Source: Anopheles merus (Eukaryota; Arthropoda; Insecta; Diptera; Culicidae). Taken from it: a stretch of 64,000 nt of DNA. The stretch lies in assembly GCF_017562075.2 (NCBI RefSeq), contig NC_054085.1, positions 31,497,039-31,561,038 on the forward strand, written 5' to 3'. The notes beneath the pieces were generated by a model. It searched no databases. It was not told the DNA's origin and worked only from the letters and a program-made list of their open reading frames with translations. Each line of letters opens with the position of its first letter. The first letter of the stretch is position 1. Shown here piece by piece: positions 48,939 to 59,545 of this stretch. A program made the position numbers and the translations under genes.

Positions 48939-51068
48939 CAGTAAAATGAAATAAATGCAATATCATACTAAGGAGAAACTCAACTCTCAATTTTTTAGAT
49001 AAATCAAAGGACCTGGTAAGCGTGGACCGGCGTGGCAAATGCATCTCGGAGCAGTACGTGAAGGAGCGCAAAAGCAACGCATCGAAACAGTTCTCCTACA
49101 ACAAGCTGGTGAACGAGAATCACTCCAAGCAGCAGCACCTGCACCACCAAACGCAGCTACATCGACCGCCACGGCCACCGCAACCCCAGCAGCCGGCCGC
49201 CACCGAAGGCATACTGATCGATCTTTCGTCGCCGAACGACGATGCAACGTTCGGCGGGAGTTCCGGTGCTTCCGGCGCTGCGTCCGGCACAGTCCGCCAG
49301 GTGGCCAGCATACTGGACGAACCGATCGACATCCCGACGGAGGGAGACGATCCATTCGGTGCGCAGCAGCCGGCGCAACAGCAGCACGAACAGCAGCACC
49401 TTCAGCTCGCTACCGTCGCCAGCTTTGCATCTGTGTCACCTGTCCCGCCTGTGGCAGCGAAGCTCGAGCCACCGCCCTACCAAATGCCACCGAAGTATAG
49501 CAACACGTACGGGATCGTGCACGACAGTACGCTGAATCTTAGCATCGCCACCGAACCGGATCCTTTCGCACCGCAGCAGTCGCAACCTCCTCAGCCGCAC
49601 TATCAGAAGCAGGAAACGATCGTAACGTCCGACTACGAGAGTGGTCCCTCCAGCTCGGTCAGTGCGCGGGATTTGATGGCCAGCATTAAGCGGCAGCAAA
49701 CGATCGAGCAGGTGGCAGCACCACCGATCCAGCCCGTGTACGGCAATTGGCGTGGATCGGTTTCGAACATCAACTCCAACTACGGCCGAGTGGGAACGGA
49801 TTTGGATGGGCTAACGGCGGATATGCTCTCTTCCTTAAATAATGGGCCAAGTGGCAGTGGGCTTAGCTCGCCGGGCGGCAGCAGGGACGCGTACAACGAT
49901 TCGCTCGAGGTGAACGTCAGCGGGAACGGGCTTGCCTCCCCGTACGGTGGCTCAACGGCGCACGTGAACGTAACGCCGAAAAAGCTCGACAAATCGTTCC
50001 TGGCCGAGCTGGAGAAGGACATCTACAAGCAGGAACCGAACGCTGGCAACAGCATGAACAGTTCGGTCGCGTATGCGGCACGCAACAGTGCGAAGGACGT
50101 GTCCCATTCGAAGTACGACACCACGGCGAACCTGGCGATGAGCCAGATCTACGCCAACCAGGCCAATTCGATCGCGCTGGCGGCGTCCCTCCAGCAGCAG
50201 CTTACGCTATCGCCAAAGAAACAGAACATGGTGCAGCAGCCGGTCGCTTCCGACACCAACACGCTGGTGCAGCAGATGTGGGCGGAAAGGAACAATGTGG
50301 CAGCAGCAGCAGCACCACCGTTGCCCGACGGTGGCCAGCAGCCGGTATCACCGCAAAAGTCGCACAATTTCGTTGCGCTTTCGAACGGCGTACAGCCGGC
50401 GCATCACCATCAGTACGGCTCAACGATGAGCCTGTCCGGTGCGAACATCTACAGCTCCGTGTACAATGGAAGCATTGCGTCCTCCGATGTGTACCAGACG
50501 GTTGGTGGCGATCTGTACGACGTGGTGGCACCTACCCCCGCCTCACTGTACGAGCGTGTGCCGGCGCAGCAAATCTACAACAACGTGATGGGCCAGCAGG
50601 GCTCGATGATGGCGATCAACATCACCGGCCCCAACGCCACCGCAATCTACGACGAGGTGTCCAACGAGCAGCTGAGTGAGTTGCGACCGATTCGCCCTGC
50701 CCCGTCGGCACCACTGTCCGCCCAGCAGATCCAGCGGCGGTTGGATCGATTGGCGCAGCAGGATCAACAGGTGGCCAGCCTGCTGCAGGAGCTCGGGGAT
50801 GAGGCGAATGAGGAGGAAGCGCGCAACTCACTCATGGCCGTCAACTGGGATCACACGCTGGCGGTGCGACACTTTAAAATTGAACGGCTTTGCCGGTAAG
50901 TAGTGAATGCGGCAAGCGACAAGAACCGTGCAAATGTGTAATTGTTCTGTCTTTTTCTGTTTTTCTTTTGATAGGCTTGGGCTCGCTAATCGTACCCGGT
51001 GTGAGGAGGCACTGCAGAAAACGGGCTGGAGCATTCAGCTGGCCGCTTCGATTCTGCTCGAAACCTAG
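47296..51068 (+). CDS. Ack: Activated Cdc42 kinase (ACK family) non-receptor tyrosine kinase
   Basis: Five exons (47296-48419, 48488-48661, 48735-48907, 48999-50895, 50975-51068) give 1153 residues, and all junctions keep frame. An N-terminal SAM-like helical region (about 1-70) precedes the kinase domain. The kinase has the glycine loop GDGSFG (126-131), the VAVK lysine (K151), αC Glu170, HRDLACRN (243-250), DFG (263-265) and APE (291-293). An SH3 domain (about 382-432) follows. A CRIB motif, ISRPLHDSFRHTGHG (454-468), would bind GTP-loaded Cdc42. A long Q/P-rich tail with tyrosines leads to a C-terminal UBA-like region (last ~80 residues). This order is that of ACK/TNK2, linking Cdc42 to endocytic and survival signalling. 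Insects also have an Ack-like paralogue, so the symbol is tentative. The ATG follows polypyrimidine-rich sequence with acceptors at 47263 and 47282, suggesting a spliced leader exon upstream. Confidence 0.93.
48908..48939 (+). repeat. (AG)n tract abutting the Ack exon 3 donor
   Basis: The donor GTAAG at 48908 runs straight into about 14 AG units, ending with an AG-CAG at 48937-48942. The repeat supplies many decoy AGs and could vary in length without touching coding sequence. Confidence 0.85.
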
Positions 51069-52822
51069 TCCCGGGAGGGATGGAGCTTTATTTGAGCAGT
51101 TCGGTGCAAGAAAGAGCGAGGCTTGACACAAAACACACAAACAATACGAATTACTTACTTTTAGCTAGCTTTAGTGGCGAATGCGTCCTTTGAAGAGAAG
51201 GGACATAAGCGAGGGACGATACAAACAATGCAAGTCAATTTATGTATCCCTCCCTTGCTCTCGAATTTCTCTCTCTGCGAATACTGCGAATATTGCAGTG
51301 AAGTATAGCGAACTCTCATGCTATGTAACAAAAGTATTAAAGGGAAGGTATTGTCTTGTTTCAACAATGCGACAAACCGAGCGCACCGGTGGTCGTTTTT
51401 CGTTTCGCCATCTGCCTATTTGTACATATGTTGTACACTCTATATTAGAAGTTACACCCGCTGATAGTTAAGGATCCATTTGCAAATTTGTTAGCAAAGC
51501 CAGCTTCAGAAGCCCAGCACCAGCACTACTACGCTTTACAAAGCACACGAAACTGCTACAAATGTCGTTTTCTCTCTCTGGAGCGGTGTTTGAAGTTGTT
51601 TTAGCTGGCCATCTTGCGTACTAGCAACAGAAACGTTAATTTTGTACTGTGCGCAACGGAAAGAGGATAGATGTTTTATTACTATAAATTATAGCGTAAA
51701 TCCGTTCACTTCCATCCAAGCTGTGTGTGCAGCAGTTGTCGAATTTGATAGGCAATCGGTATAAATCTCGTCGTAAATCTCAGAGCACTTCCTTCACTCC
51801 CATACTGAGCTGTCTTCGTGTGCCTAAGTTAAAACTATTTGTTTAGAGAAACGCGTCTCCAAGAACGGCTCGTAATGGAAATATTATACTTATATTTTAC
51901 TAACCGTACGTCCAAAGCAAAGCAGATGCATATTTTTTATTGACTTTTCATTGAGAAATTGTAACGTTTCAAGCGGGGGTTTCTTTCTGTTGATCGTCGT
52001 GCTGGAAGTGGAGATGGGCATTTCGGTTCTTTTAAGTGAATGTGAATGAACCGAGTCGTTCATCAGAATGAACTTGCATGTGATTTCGGTTCTTCCGTTC
52101 ATTGGCAAATAGCAATATATGTAGATTCTGTAAATCGGTACACATTTCGGTAATCATTAGAACTACAGATCGGGTCGCCTGGTTGCTTGAAACAGCAAGC
52201 CCATATTTACAATCTATCATTTGACGATAGAACGAATTGCACGGTTTAAAATCTACCGTTACTTGTTGTGCATATACATGTATATTTGCGAATGTTAGAT
52301 GTATGTTGATTTGTTTATTTTATTTTTTTTTGCTCAAAATTATTATGCATGCATTCACTTTTTTTTGATGAATTTTATTGTAGTTCCATGTATCAGAAGA
52401 ACCATGTACAGTCCGAACTCACTGGTTGAACTTCGATGCCCTGCCAACTATTGAATATGTGCTTTTTAGTTGGCACGTTTTTCCATACAAAAAAATCTGA
52501 ATTTTTTCCCGGCAGGACATGATATTTTCGTGTTTTTTTTTTTCAAAAATCAGTTTTTCCATACAAACGCATGCTTTTCAATTCAACTGTCAGCCACCTA
52601 TCGAGCGTTCAACTATAAAGCATGCTATATAAAAAGCATTCATCTATTCAATACTGATTGTAGTTCTATTCTTGTGAACCGGTTAATTCTTTATTTTTTA
52701 CGTGAACTGAATGAACCGTACAGTTTTGGCTCATTTGACACACCTCTAGCTGGAATAATGTTCGCATTGCTGCTCCGCCCGCTTCTGGTACAGGCCCGAT
52801 AAGAGCCGTTCTAGCTGCACCT
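51069..52822 (+). other. Ack 3' untranslated region and AT-rich flank
   Basis: The sequence after the Ack stop has no coding frame. An ATTAAA at about 51335-51340 is the nearest polyadenylation-like hexamer. From 51.9 kb it becomes AT-rich intergenic DNA without a recognised feature. Confidence 0.45.
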
Positions 52823-53031
52823 TTGTACACATCATTCACGATTCACGAACTCTCCTGTCTGCTCTTCAACATCGGTCTGGAAGGTGCCGTTCGAAGCACG
52901 GGGCTAGACAACCGTGGCACGACCCTCTACCGGTCTCTCCAATTTCTTGACTTCGCGGATGACATCGACATCATCGGCAGGACAACAGCAGCGAGAATTG
53001 GATTGCGAATCAATGCGACGAAGACGAAGTA
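52823..53031 (+). mobile_element. Reverse-transcriptase remnant of an RTE-like retrotransposon
   Basis: One frame encodes LLFNIGLEGAVRSTGLDNRG, then FLDFADDIDIIGRTTAA and RIGLRINATKTK. The catalytic motif appears as FADD. It parallels the element at 62688-63604, but the helix between IIGR and the INATKTK segment is deleted. The remnant ends where a MITE begins at 53032. Confidence 0.75.
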
Positions 53032-53618
53032 GGGGAAAGCGGGGCAAAAAGGGGCATGTTAAGCATTTTGCTGAATATTAGTTTGAATATATCACAACAC
53101 ACTATTATACTTACATTATTTGGAGAAAGCGGGGCAAATCTTTTGTTTTGCCGTTGAGGAAAGTCCTTAAAATTCTTCCAAAAGTATGTTATCAAAAATG
53201 GAAAACAGTTTTTACACGTTTCAATCTACAAAATCGAAGTTTTTGAAGCTGTGCCTGTTACTATTATTATGGGGATCAATACAACACCATAGCCTCACCA
53301 AGCGCCATATGTCAGAAGCATTTGTCCATTTCGCCCCACGTGAAGCATTTTTGTATTTTTTGTTAAATTAGTAGAAATACGCATTTGCATTTGCCTTGCT
53401 TTCTTCAGACAAAGAGTATAGAAATATCATATCTCTAAAAATATATCTTGTAAAACTTGCACGCATATCTGTGACACTTACGGGCACGCTTACATGGTGT
53501 TCATAGTACACACTAATGAATACATTTTGAGCATTGGAATGTATCTTCTGCAGTGAAATAATGCGTAAATAGAAGGTGCCCATGTTGCCCCACATGCACA
53601 TTTTGCCCCGCTTTTCTG
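53032..53618. mobile_element. MITE with GGGGAAAGCGGGGCAAAA inverted ends
   Basis: The left end is ggggaaagcggggcaaaa followed by ggggcatg. The right end inverts to cagaaaagcggggcaaaatg and gcatg. Both are flanked by TA (53030-53031 and 53619-53620). An inner copy of the gagaaagcggggcaaat motif lies near 53122. The 587-bp body is AT-rich and non-coding. It lies directly against the reverse-transcriptase remnant, which it probably disrupted. Confidence 0.75.
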
Positions 53619-54100
53619 TATGTTTAGGCGCACAGTTAAAAGCCAAAAAAAAGTCTATTGTTATATTTAACCTTGTAAAGGTAATATAGCCAATCTTTTT
53701 ACGCAGCGAACCATTACTCAAATGTATTGGTTTGTATGTATCCTCGCAAGCGTGAAAAGATGAAGTCAGACCCTAACAGTGTCGATTATTTTAACTACAT
53801 TCCATCAAATGGGATGTGTTCTTTCAGCGAACTAATTGAAGAACAAGACAAAGGGTATTATTTTTGTAATGTTATTTTCTTGTTTGTAAAGATCTATCAG
53901 CTCCTTGAGCTTCACACGGTGGATCGCTATATAAGACATTGCAATTTACCCACAGACAGTGCAGTGTAAAACAGACAGTCTATGATATCGGACTTGAAGA
54001 CATAGCAATAGTGGCAATGTGTCAATCATTTAAGTGTACTAGTAAAAAACTGGCCAATTTACGATAGTAAAAAAAAACCCAATACGATCTGAAGTGTAAA

Positions 54101-54886
54101 ATGGCGAACTTGGATAGACGACAGTCGTTATATTTAAATTTAGGATTTTTTATGTTATATTTTATTTCCGCTGAATGTTTGGATAGTTTAAAAACAAGAC
54201 CATCTGTTCATGATAGCAGTGATCGCTGGAAAGCGATTGATACATCCGGATCGAGTTTGTGGACACCTGAATATTATGATGGGCTGGATAAATATAAGAA
54301 AGATTTTATAACATCAAACAACGACGACAAATATAGCCCGTTTTATGCAAGTAAAACACATCACGGGTACTGTAAGTTTATACTTTTTTCATGTACTACG
54401 TGTATACATATTTTTAATTATTGTTTATTTATTTTATTTTTCACAGCTCCATTCAGTAGTGGATCCCATTATTCGTCCTTGGGATACGATCGAAGGCCTA
54501 TTTATAGTTCTGGTCGCCCGTTGGATTATGGTTTACAGGATTACGAAAACGCATACAACAATGGCCATCAGACACATGGATTCAGTTTGAATCCACTGTA
54601 TGGAACTAACGTAAGGGATGCATACAACTAATATGTTGCATTAAATAAATATTTTCCAATTTATTATCACTATTAATTACAGGACCTTACAAAATCGGTG
54701 TGGATTCCCGTTGCAGGAGCAGCGTTGTTAGGTATAGCGGCTGCACTGGCTGCTAACCCTGTACTTCTGCATTTGGGTGTTAGTGCAGGAAAACGGAAAC
54801 GTAGGAGCTTTTCAGCTAATGCGCATCATTTGGCATACAGAGCTCAACCCTCTACAGACGATAGAGCAGCACATAAAGGACAATGA
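54101..54886 (+). CDS. Small secreted or membrane protein of unknown function
   Basis: Three exons (54101-54371, 54447-54610, 54683-54886) give 212 residues, with all junctions GT-AG and in frame. The N terminus has a hydrophobic segment (LNLGFFMLYFISAECL) typical of a signal peptide. The middle is rich in Ser, Tyr, Asp and Gly (SSGSHYSSLGYDRRPIYSS). The third exon encodes a small-residue hydrophobic stretch (about 151-174, VAGAALLGIAAALAANP) followed by a KRKRR furin-like basic cluster at 182-186. I recall similar insect-specific proteins without assigned function. The first intron is in frame and stop-free, so an unspliced form would also read through; splicing is favoured by consensus sites. 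Confidence 0.75.
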
Positions 54887-54978
54887 GATATAGTTGTATT
54901 TTATAAGATCCCTCAGGTAGTGTTAACTATGTAGCTGCTATATGTAACGGGTGCGATGCACTTTTCATGAAACAGAGC

Positions 54979-54984
54979 AATAAA
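54979..54984 (+). terminator. Polyadenylation signal of the small membrane-protein gene
   Basis: A canonical AATAAA lies 93 bp after the stop codon of the 54101-54886 gene, in a suitably AT-rich context. Confidence 0.65.
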
Positions 54985-55029
54985 GCTAGTTTATCGATTT
55001 TTACAAAATCCAACATGCGGTCCTTTCTT

Positions 55030-55160
55030 TCTTACTTATCCGGCGCTACAACCACTTTGCGGTCTTGGCCTGCCTCAGGAGTGTCCGAAACCGCTCACGG
55101 TCTCGCGTCTTCGTCTGCCAGTCCGTTATCCCGGCCTTAATGGCGGACGCTTCCACGCCA
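55030..55160 (-). mobile_element. RTE-like 3' end fragment, reverse orientation
   Basis: Read on the minus strand, this closely matches the last ~130 bp of the element at 62688-63604. It includes the segment encoding ITDWQTKARDRERF-like residues and the gtagcgccggataagtaag tail. Only the extreme 3' end is present. Confidence 0.8.
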
Positions 55161-55219
55161 TCTTCACCATCAAAGCGATCCTTACGTCCAGCAAAGCAAT
55201 GCAAGGGTGTTCTTGCTCT

Positions 55220-55560
55220 CGGAAACAGGTGTATATTGATTCGCCCGGTGGTCCTTTATGGATACGTGTCCTGGACCATCCGAGCGGAGGATGGCGAATG
55301 CTTACAGGATACGATGGCTGGTGCATGTCATGAGGATGCTGGACTCATGCCACACCAAGAAGGTGTTCGACAGCGATCCCCTGTTCGGCATAAGGCGCAG
55401 GGGAGCACAGCGAACTCGATGGCTGTATAAGGTGAAGTGAAACCTATTGGAGATGGAAGCCTGCAGTTAGGGACCGAGCATGCCGGAGAATGTTTGTTGA
55501 CCGGGCCATGTCACACCTACGTGCTCTATCGTGAGCAGGCCAACAAGCGAAGAGAGACAT
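55220..55560 (+). mobile_element. RTE-like reverse-transcriptase C-terminal fragment
   Basis: The plus-strand frame encodes RIRWLVHVMRMLDSCHTKKVF and FGIRRRGAQRTRWLYKVK, the typical C-terminal arm of RTE-like proteins, here with frameshifts beyond 55440. It points away from the minus-strand fragment next to it, so two separate insertions or an inversion are needed. Confidence 0.7.
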
Positions 55561-56084
55561 CATTCGCGATATTTAGATATGTATTGTACGAACAGAGTGC
55601 AAATCATCCTTGAATAAAAAGTTCCAGAGCTTTATTGTAGAGGCGACTAGTTGGTTGACTTAAAATTTGGCTGTAATCCCCCCAGTAATAGTACGGTAAT
55701 TTGTAAACAATAGAACATTTTTTGAAACGTGTTTTTGAACCGTCAATTTAAATTGTTTGGATCGGTCGGTCTACAATTGCCAAAGCATGCCGAAGGTTTC
55801 TAAATAGATAAAAGGCCTTTTGGCTCATTTAAATTTAGCTCTTTTTTGCACTGTTTATACTGTTGTTTGATTATCAAAATTAGTTTTAACAATTTTATAG
55901 GACTACACAAAGCAAATTTCAACAACAAGCTGCATTGAGCTCATAATTTACAAATCTAGTCCAAAACACAATGAATGTATTTACCTTGTGCCGGATCGGA
56001 AAAACAAAATCCAAAATCGAGCAGCTGCTGTGTCAAAAGTGCTCGAAAAGTTTTGTACCACGCACAACTGCTCGATAAGGGTTC
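55561..56084. other. Upstream region of RpSA
   Basis: AT-rich and non-coding. Presumably contains the RpSA promoter immediately left of the TCT initiator; no other element recognised. Confidence 0.4.
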
Positions 56085-56116
56085 TCTTTCAATTTAATCC
56101 CTGTGGCATTCACTAC
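56085..56116 (+). promoter_or_regulatory. RpSA TCT initiator and non-coding first exon
   Basis: tctttc at 56085-56090 matches the TCT (polypyrimidine) initiator used by insect ribosomal-protein genes. A transcript starting at C56086 would begin with a 5' TOP-like pyrimidine tract. The exon would end at 56116 before GTAAGTTT and splice to the acceptor at 56532, 30 bp before the ATG. This architecture is standard for ribosomal-protein genes; the exact start is inferred. Confidence 0.6.
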
Positions 56117-56562
56117 GTAAGTTTTTGTTTTCTCTGAAATTTTCCTAAATTTACCACGTTTTTGTAGTTATTTTACTATAATTCTTGCCCCCTGCTACTC
56201 CTTTAAACGTCACGCGATGGAATCGTTGTTATTTGTGTGGATTTCGGTGAAAATAGACTCCCGGAACATGTTTCCTAATATCCACGTGCCAGAGCGCTCC
56301 AGCTGGCGGCAGGCTGCCTGTTTACATATTCCTTTCTGTGCCTATATTGTAATTAATGTTAACTTAATTAAGTAGTTTCACACTCTTTTACTTAGTTTCA
56401 TACATTGCCGCTTGAGTTAATCCCCTTTCCGTCGTTAAAATAACTTTAAACATGTATATTCCCGGTCCTGTGTGCCGTGTGTGTAAACAACATAACCTCA
56501 CTAATCACTTCCCTATCGTTTCCTCGATTGCAGGTTAACCGTTGCTCCTAATTAACGGAACG

Positions 56563-57517
56563 ATGTCGGGAAATCTAGATGTTCTGTCCCTCAAGGAGGA
56601 CGATGTCACCAAGATGTTGGCCGCGACGACCCACATCGGAAGCACCTCGGTGAACTTCCAGATGGAGCAGTACGTGTACAAGCGCCGCACGGACGGCGTG
56701 CACATCATCAACCTGGGCCGCACCTACGAGAAGCTGCTGCTTGCCGCTCGCTGCATCGCTTCGATCGAGTACCCGGGAGAGGTAAGCAGAGGGGGACCTT
56801 AATTATCGGCCTCAATCGGGAATAACAGACCAATTCAAAATCTGGTTGCTAATGTAAACAATTCCTCCGTCCTGCCAGGTCTTTGCCATCTCGTCCCGTC
56901 CGTACGGCCAGCGTGCCGTGCTGAAGTACGCCCACTACACGCAGGCGACCCCGATTGCCGGACGCTTCACGCCCGGTGCCTTCACTAACCAGATCCAGAC
57001 GACGTTCCGCGAGCCGCGCCTGCTGATCGTCACCGATCCGCTGACCGACCACCAGCCCGTGACGGAGGCGTCGTACGTCAACATTCCGGTCATCGCGTTC
57101 TGCAACACCGACTCGCCGGTCAAGTTCGTCGACATTGCCATCCCGTGCAACACCAAGTCGACGCACTCGATCGGTCTGATGTGGTGGATGCTGGCGCGCG
57201 AGGTGCTGCGCCTGCGCGGCAAGATCACGCACGACCGCTGGGAGGTGATGCCGGATCTGTTCTTCTTCCGCGACCCGGAGGAGGCGGAGAAGGAGCAGGC
57301 CGCCATCGAGGCTGCCGCGCCGGTCATCAAGGACGTGCCGGATGAGGTGGTGGTTGCCGATGAGCCGACTACCTGGGGCGAGGATGTGACCCAGACCGCA
57401 CTGGCTGTCCCGCAGGCCAAGCCGCTGGCTGTCGCCGGCGCGAACGATGACTGGAACGAGGACGATACTGCGCCCGCTGCTCCGGGTGCCGCGTCGTGGG
57501 GTGGTGCCGCTTTCTAA
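56563..57517 (+). CDS. RpSA: 40S ribosomal protein SA (laminin-receptor homologue)
   Basis: Two coding exons (56563-56781, 56879-57517) give 285 residues, close to the 270-295 of other animals. RpSA is a uS2-family protein of the small subunit needed for 40S maturation. It starts MSGNLDVLSLKEDDVTKML and carries the conserved HIGSTSVNFQMEQYVYKR, EASYVNIPVIAFCNTDSP and THSIGLMWWMLAREVLRLRG segments. The C-terminal acidic tail has Trp motifs (TTWGED, DDWNED, SWGGAAF). Strong C/G-ending codon bias indicates high expression. A non-coding exon with a TCT initiator lies upstream, and AATAAA lies downstream at 57682. No intronic snoRNA was recognised. Confidence 0.97.
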
Positions 57518-57681
57518 GCATTCGCACTAGCGGAGCTCAAACCGTTTGTGACCACCCCAGGGGGTGGGGGGGAGTGTAGACGATAGCATACCATCGCAGG
57601 ATTGTACGGTATCGTGTGCTATACCTTGCCTTCTCCCGCACACAACACGTGGGTTGAGGTTGTCCAAAATCGGAAGAGTGA

Positions 57682-57687
57682 AATAAA
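57682..57687 (+). terminator. Polyadenylation signal of RpSA
   Basis: AATAAA lies 165 bp after the stop codon, followed by a GT-rich stretch (gtgtaagttgt) suited to cleavage-factor binding. Confidence 0.7.
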
Positions 57688-57699
57688 CAGTGTAAGTTG

Positions 57700-58009
57700 T
57701 CACGTTTCATTCTTTTCGTGAAAACAGGAAAACGGTTCTATTTTTTTTAAATTCTAGCTTTATTGCTTTTCCGAAAACTCTAAATGATATGTGGAGGGTA
57801 ATTTTAACAAAATTACATGTGTGCATTTCCCTAACTCGGAAGGCACCTGGAAAGTTTGGTTTCCTTCATATAATGAGCACAGTTCATGCAGGATATATTA
57901 CTGGTTAATGCAATAAGTTTTCTAATGTGCTTCTAATCGACTCTTGCATATTGCAATCTTAAATTGTTCATGATCACTCTTGATGTTTTATCCTACGGAT
58001 TTTTTCCCG
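57700..58009. other. 3' flank of RpSA, nothing recognised
   Basis: AT-rich, non-coding sequence between the RpSA polyadenylation signal and the next repeat. Confidence 0.4.
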
Positions 58010-58545
58010 GCTAGATCCCAAGTTTTCTTAAATTGATTCAGGATAGTAGGTCCGGAAGTTAGTTTCCGGCTTCGGAATCGGAATCGGCTCCGGAATCGGC
58101 TCCAAAATCGGCTCCGGAATCAATATCGGTTTCGGAATCGCATTCGGGTCCGAAATCGAAAGCGCCTCCAGAATCAAAATCTGCTCCGGATTCGGCATCA
58201 GTTTCGCCATCTCTATATGAATAGGCGTTTGGGTCCGTATTAATAGCCATAAATAATCCAAATTTACTTTTAAACGAGCCATTCTCATGAATATTTCCGG
58301 ATTGATTTCGCTTCTGAAACTTCTTAATTCAATTAGAGAACTGATTTTCATTCCGCAGCTAATTCCAACTTTGATTAAAAGAAAGAAGCTCTGATTCCGT
58401 TTCCGAAGCAAATTGAGATTGCCAGGTTGATTCCGATTCCAGAACTGATTCTGATTCCGGAGCAGATTCTGTATATGGAGCCAATCCTGATTCCGGAACC
58501 AAATCCGAATCCAGAATCGACTCCGGAATCTAAATCGATTTCAGC
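58010..58545 (+). mobile_element. Degenerate copy of the GGAATC-word hAT-like family
   Basis: The left part (ttcccggctag ... gtaggtccggaagttagtttccgg) aligns with the start of the copies at 19259 and 60912. The centre (gatttcgcttctgaaacttc) also occurs in the 60912 copy. Both halves are ggaatcgg/gattccg word arrays. Neither terminal TAGTG-like end nor a flanking duplication remains. Confidence 0.65.
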
Positions 58546-58559
58546 GTCACGCTTCTTAA

Positions 58560-58800
58560 CGAGCGTCTTGAGGTCACGGAATCGCAGCAACCTCTGTTTC
58601 CCCTTTTGCCAACTTCGTCCACTACCTTGGTTTTCGCCAATTCCAGCATATGCTCATCGTCAGACCTTCCGGATACCGGGAGACTTCGGAGTACCATTGC
58701 CACTTGTAGGCTCTTACTAAGCTCCTCCCCGGTCAATGTTAGCCTATCGAACAATTCTAGTTTCCGCAACGTATCAATTCATTGCATTTCTAGAAAACGC
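58560..58800 (-). mobile_element. Copia-type retrotransposon gag remnant
   Basis: The minus-strand frame encodes LELFDRLTLTGEELSKSLQV followed by AMVLRSLPVS, then LELAKTKVVDEVGKRG. This pattern is typical of the UBN2-type gag domain of Ty1/copia elements. An upstream segment is interrupted by a stop. No LTR, protease or reverse transcriptase was found nearby, so it is a short relic. Confidence 0.6.
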
Positions 58801-59545
58801 AGTTTGCACCTCTAGAACACGTGGCTGTTGTTTCTCCCGTCGTGTGTTGTGTGGTAAGGAAATTGAATTTACTGGCTTTTGGTTTAGGCCTTCCCTTTCC
58901 CACCCATATCTAGACACTGACCTGGGTGTCATAGAGGTGTCACAGGATGCTACTATGATGGTGTTTATTGCACCCCAATCGGCATCAAACCGTTTCATCG
59001 CTCGAACGTCATAATTCAAAGTAGGTTTGCGAAAAAAATAACGAAGACCAAAAATAGCAATACACTTAAGCAGGCCCAGCGATGCGTAACCGAATGGCGA
59101 ATGCTGCTTCTGCGCGTCCAGTTCAAGGAAGGTGGAGAACACATACAGAGCGAAACAAAACAAAAAAGTCCCATTGAGCGGGTGTGTCCTATTACGATTA
59201 AAAAAAAAACACCCAGAAAACAGTCTGCTACGTTTCCGTGATGGGGGAGCATTTTTTCCAACTCCAAAACCAGATCCTGTCCGGGGTTTGATTGTTGGTG
59301 GATTCAGTAGCGTTCCAATACGGGCCCGGCCACATGCGTCGATTAGAATGCGATCGTAGTAGACGGACAGGCGGACTATTCTCGTACGGCGTACGGTTAC
59401 GGTTGCCTGGTAACGCTTCTCAGCCACATCAGGTGTCTCATTAGCTTCAGAACATTTCAACAACGATGGTGCGGCATGTTGTGTGCTGTACCAGAAAGTG
59501 ACGCGCGGTTTGTAGTGTAAAGTTCCCAGCACCCAGCAGTGCAAG
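58801..59545. other. Non-coding or decayed sequence between gag remnant and small gene
   Basis: A 256-codon open frame on the minus strand (58774-59544) covers this stretch, but it lacks an ATG start and any domain. Its left end may overlap the decayed copia segment. The right end presumably includes the promoter of the plus-strand gene at 59546. Confidence 0.35.

Noticed and set aside
54372..54446. Read-through of the first intron of the small membrane-protein gene
   Set aside because: The intron is open in frame, but the added residues are T-rich low-complexity and both splice sites are good, so a spliced product is preferred.
58774..59544. 256-codon minus-strand open frame
   Set aside because: It begins without an ATG and has no recognised domain. 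It overlaps decayed retrotransposon sequence and the promoter side of the plus-strand candidate, so I treat it as chance.
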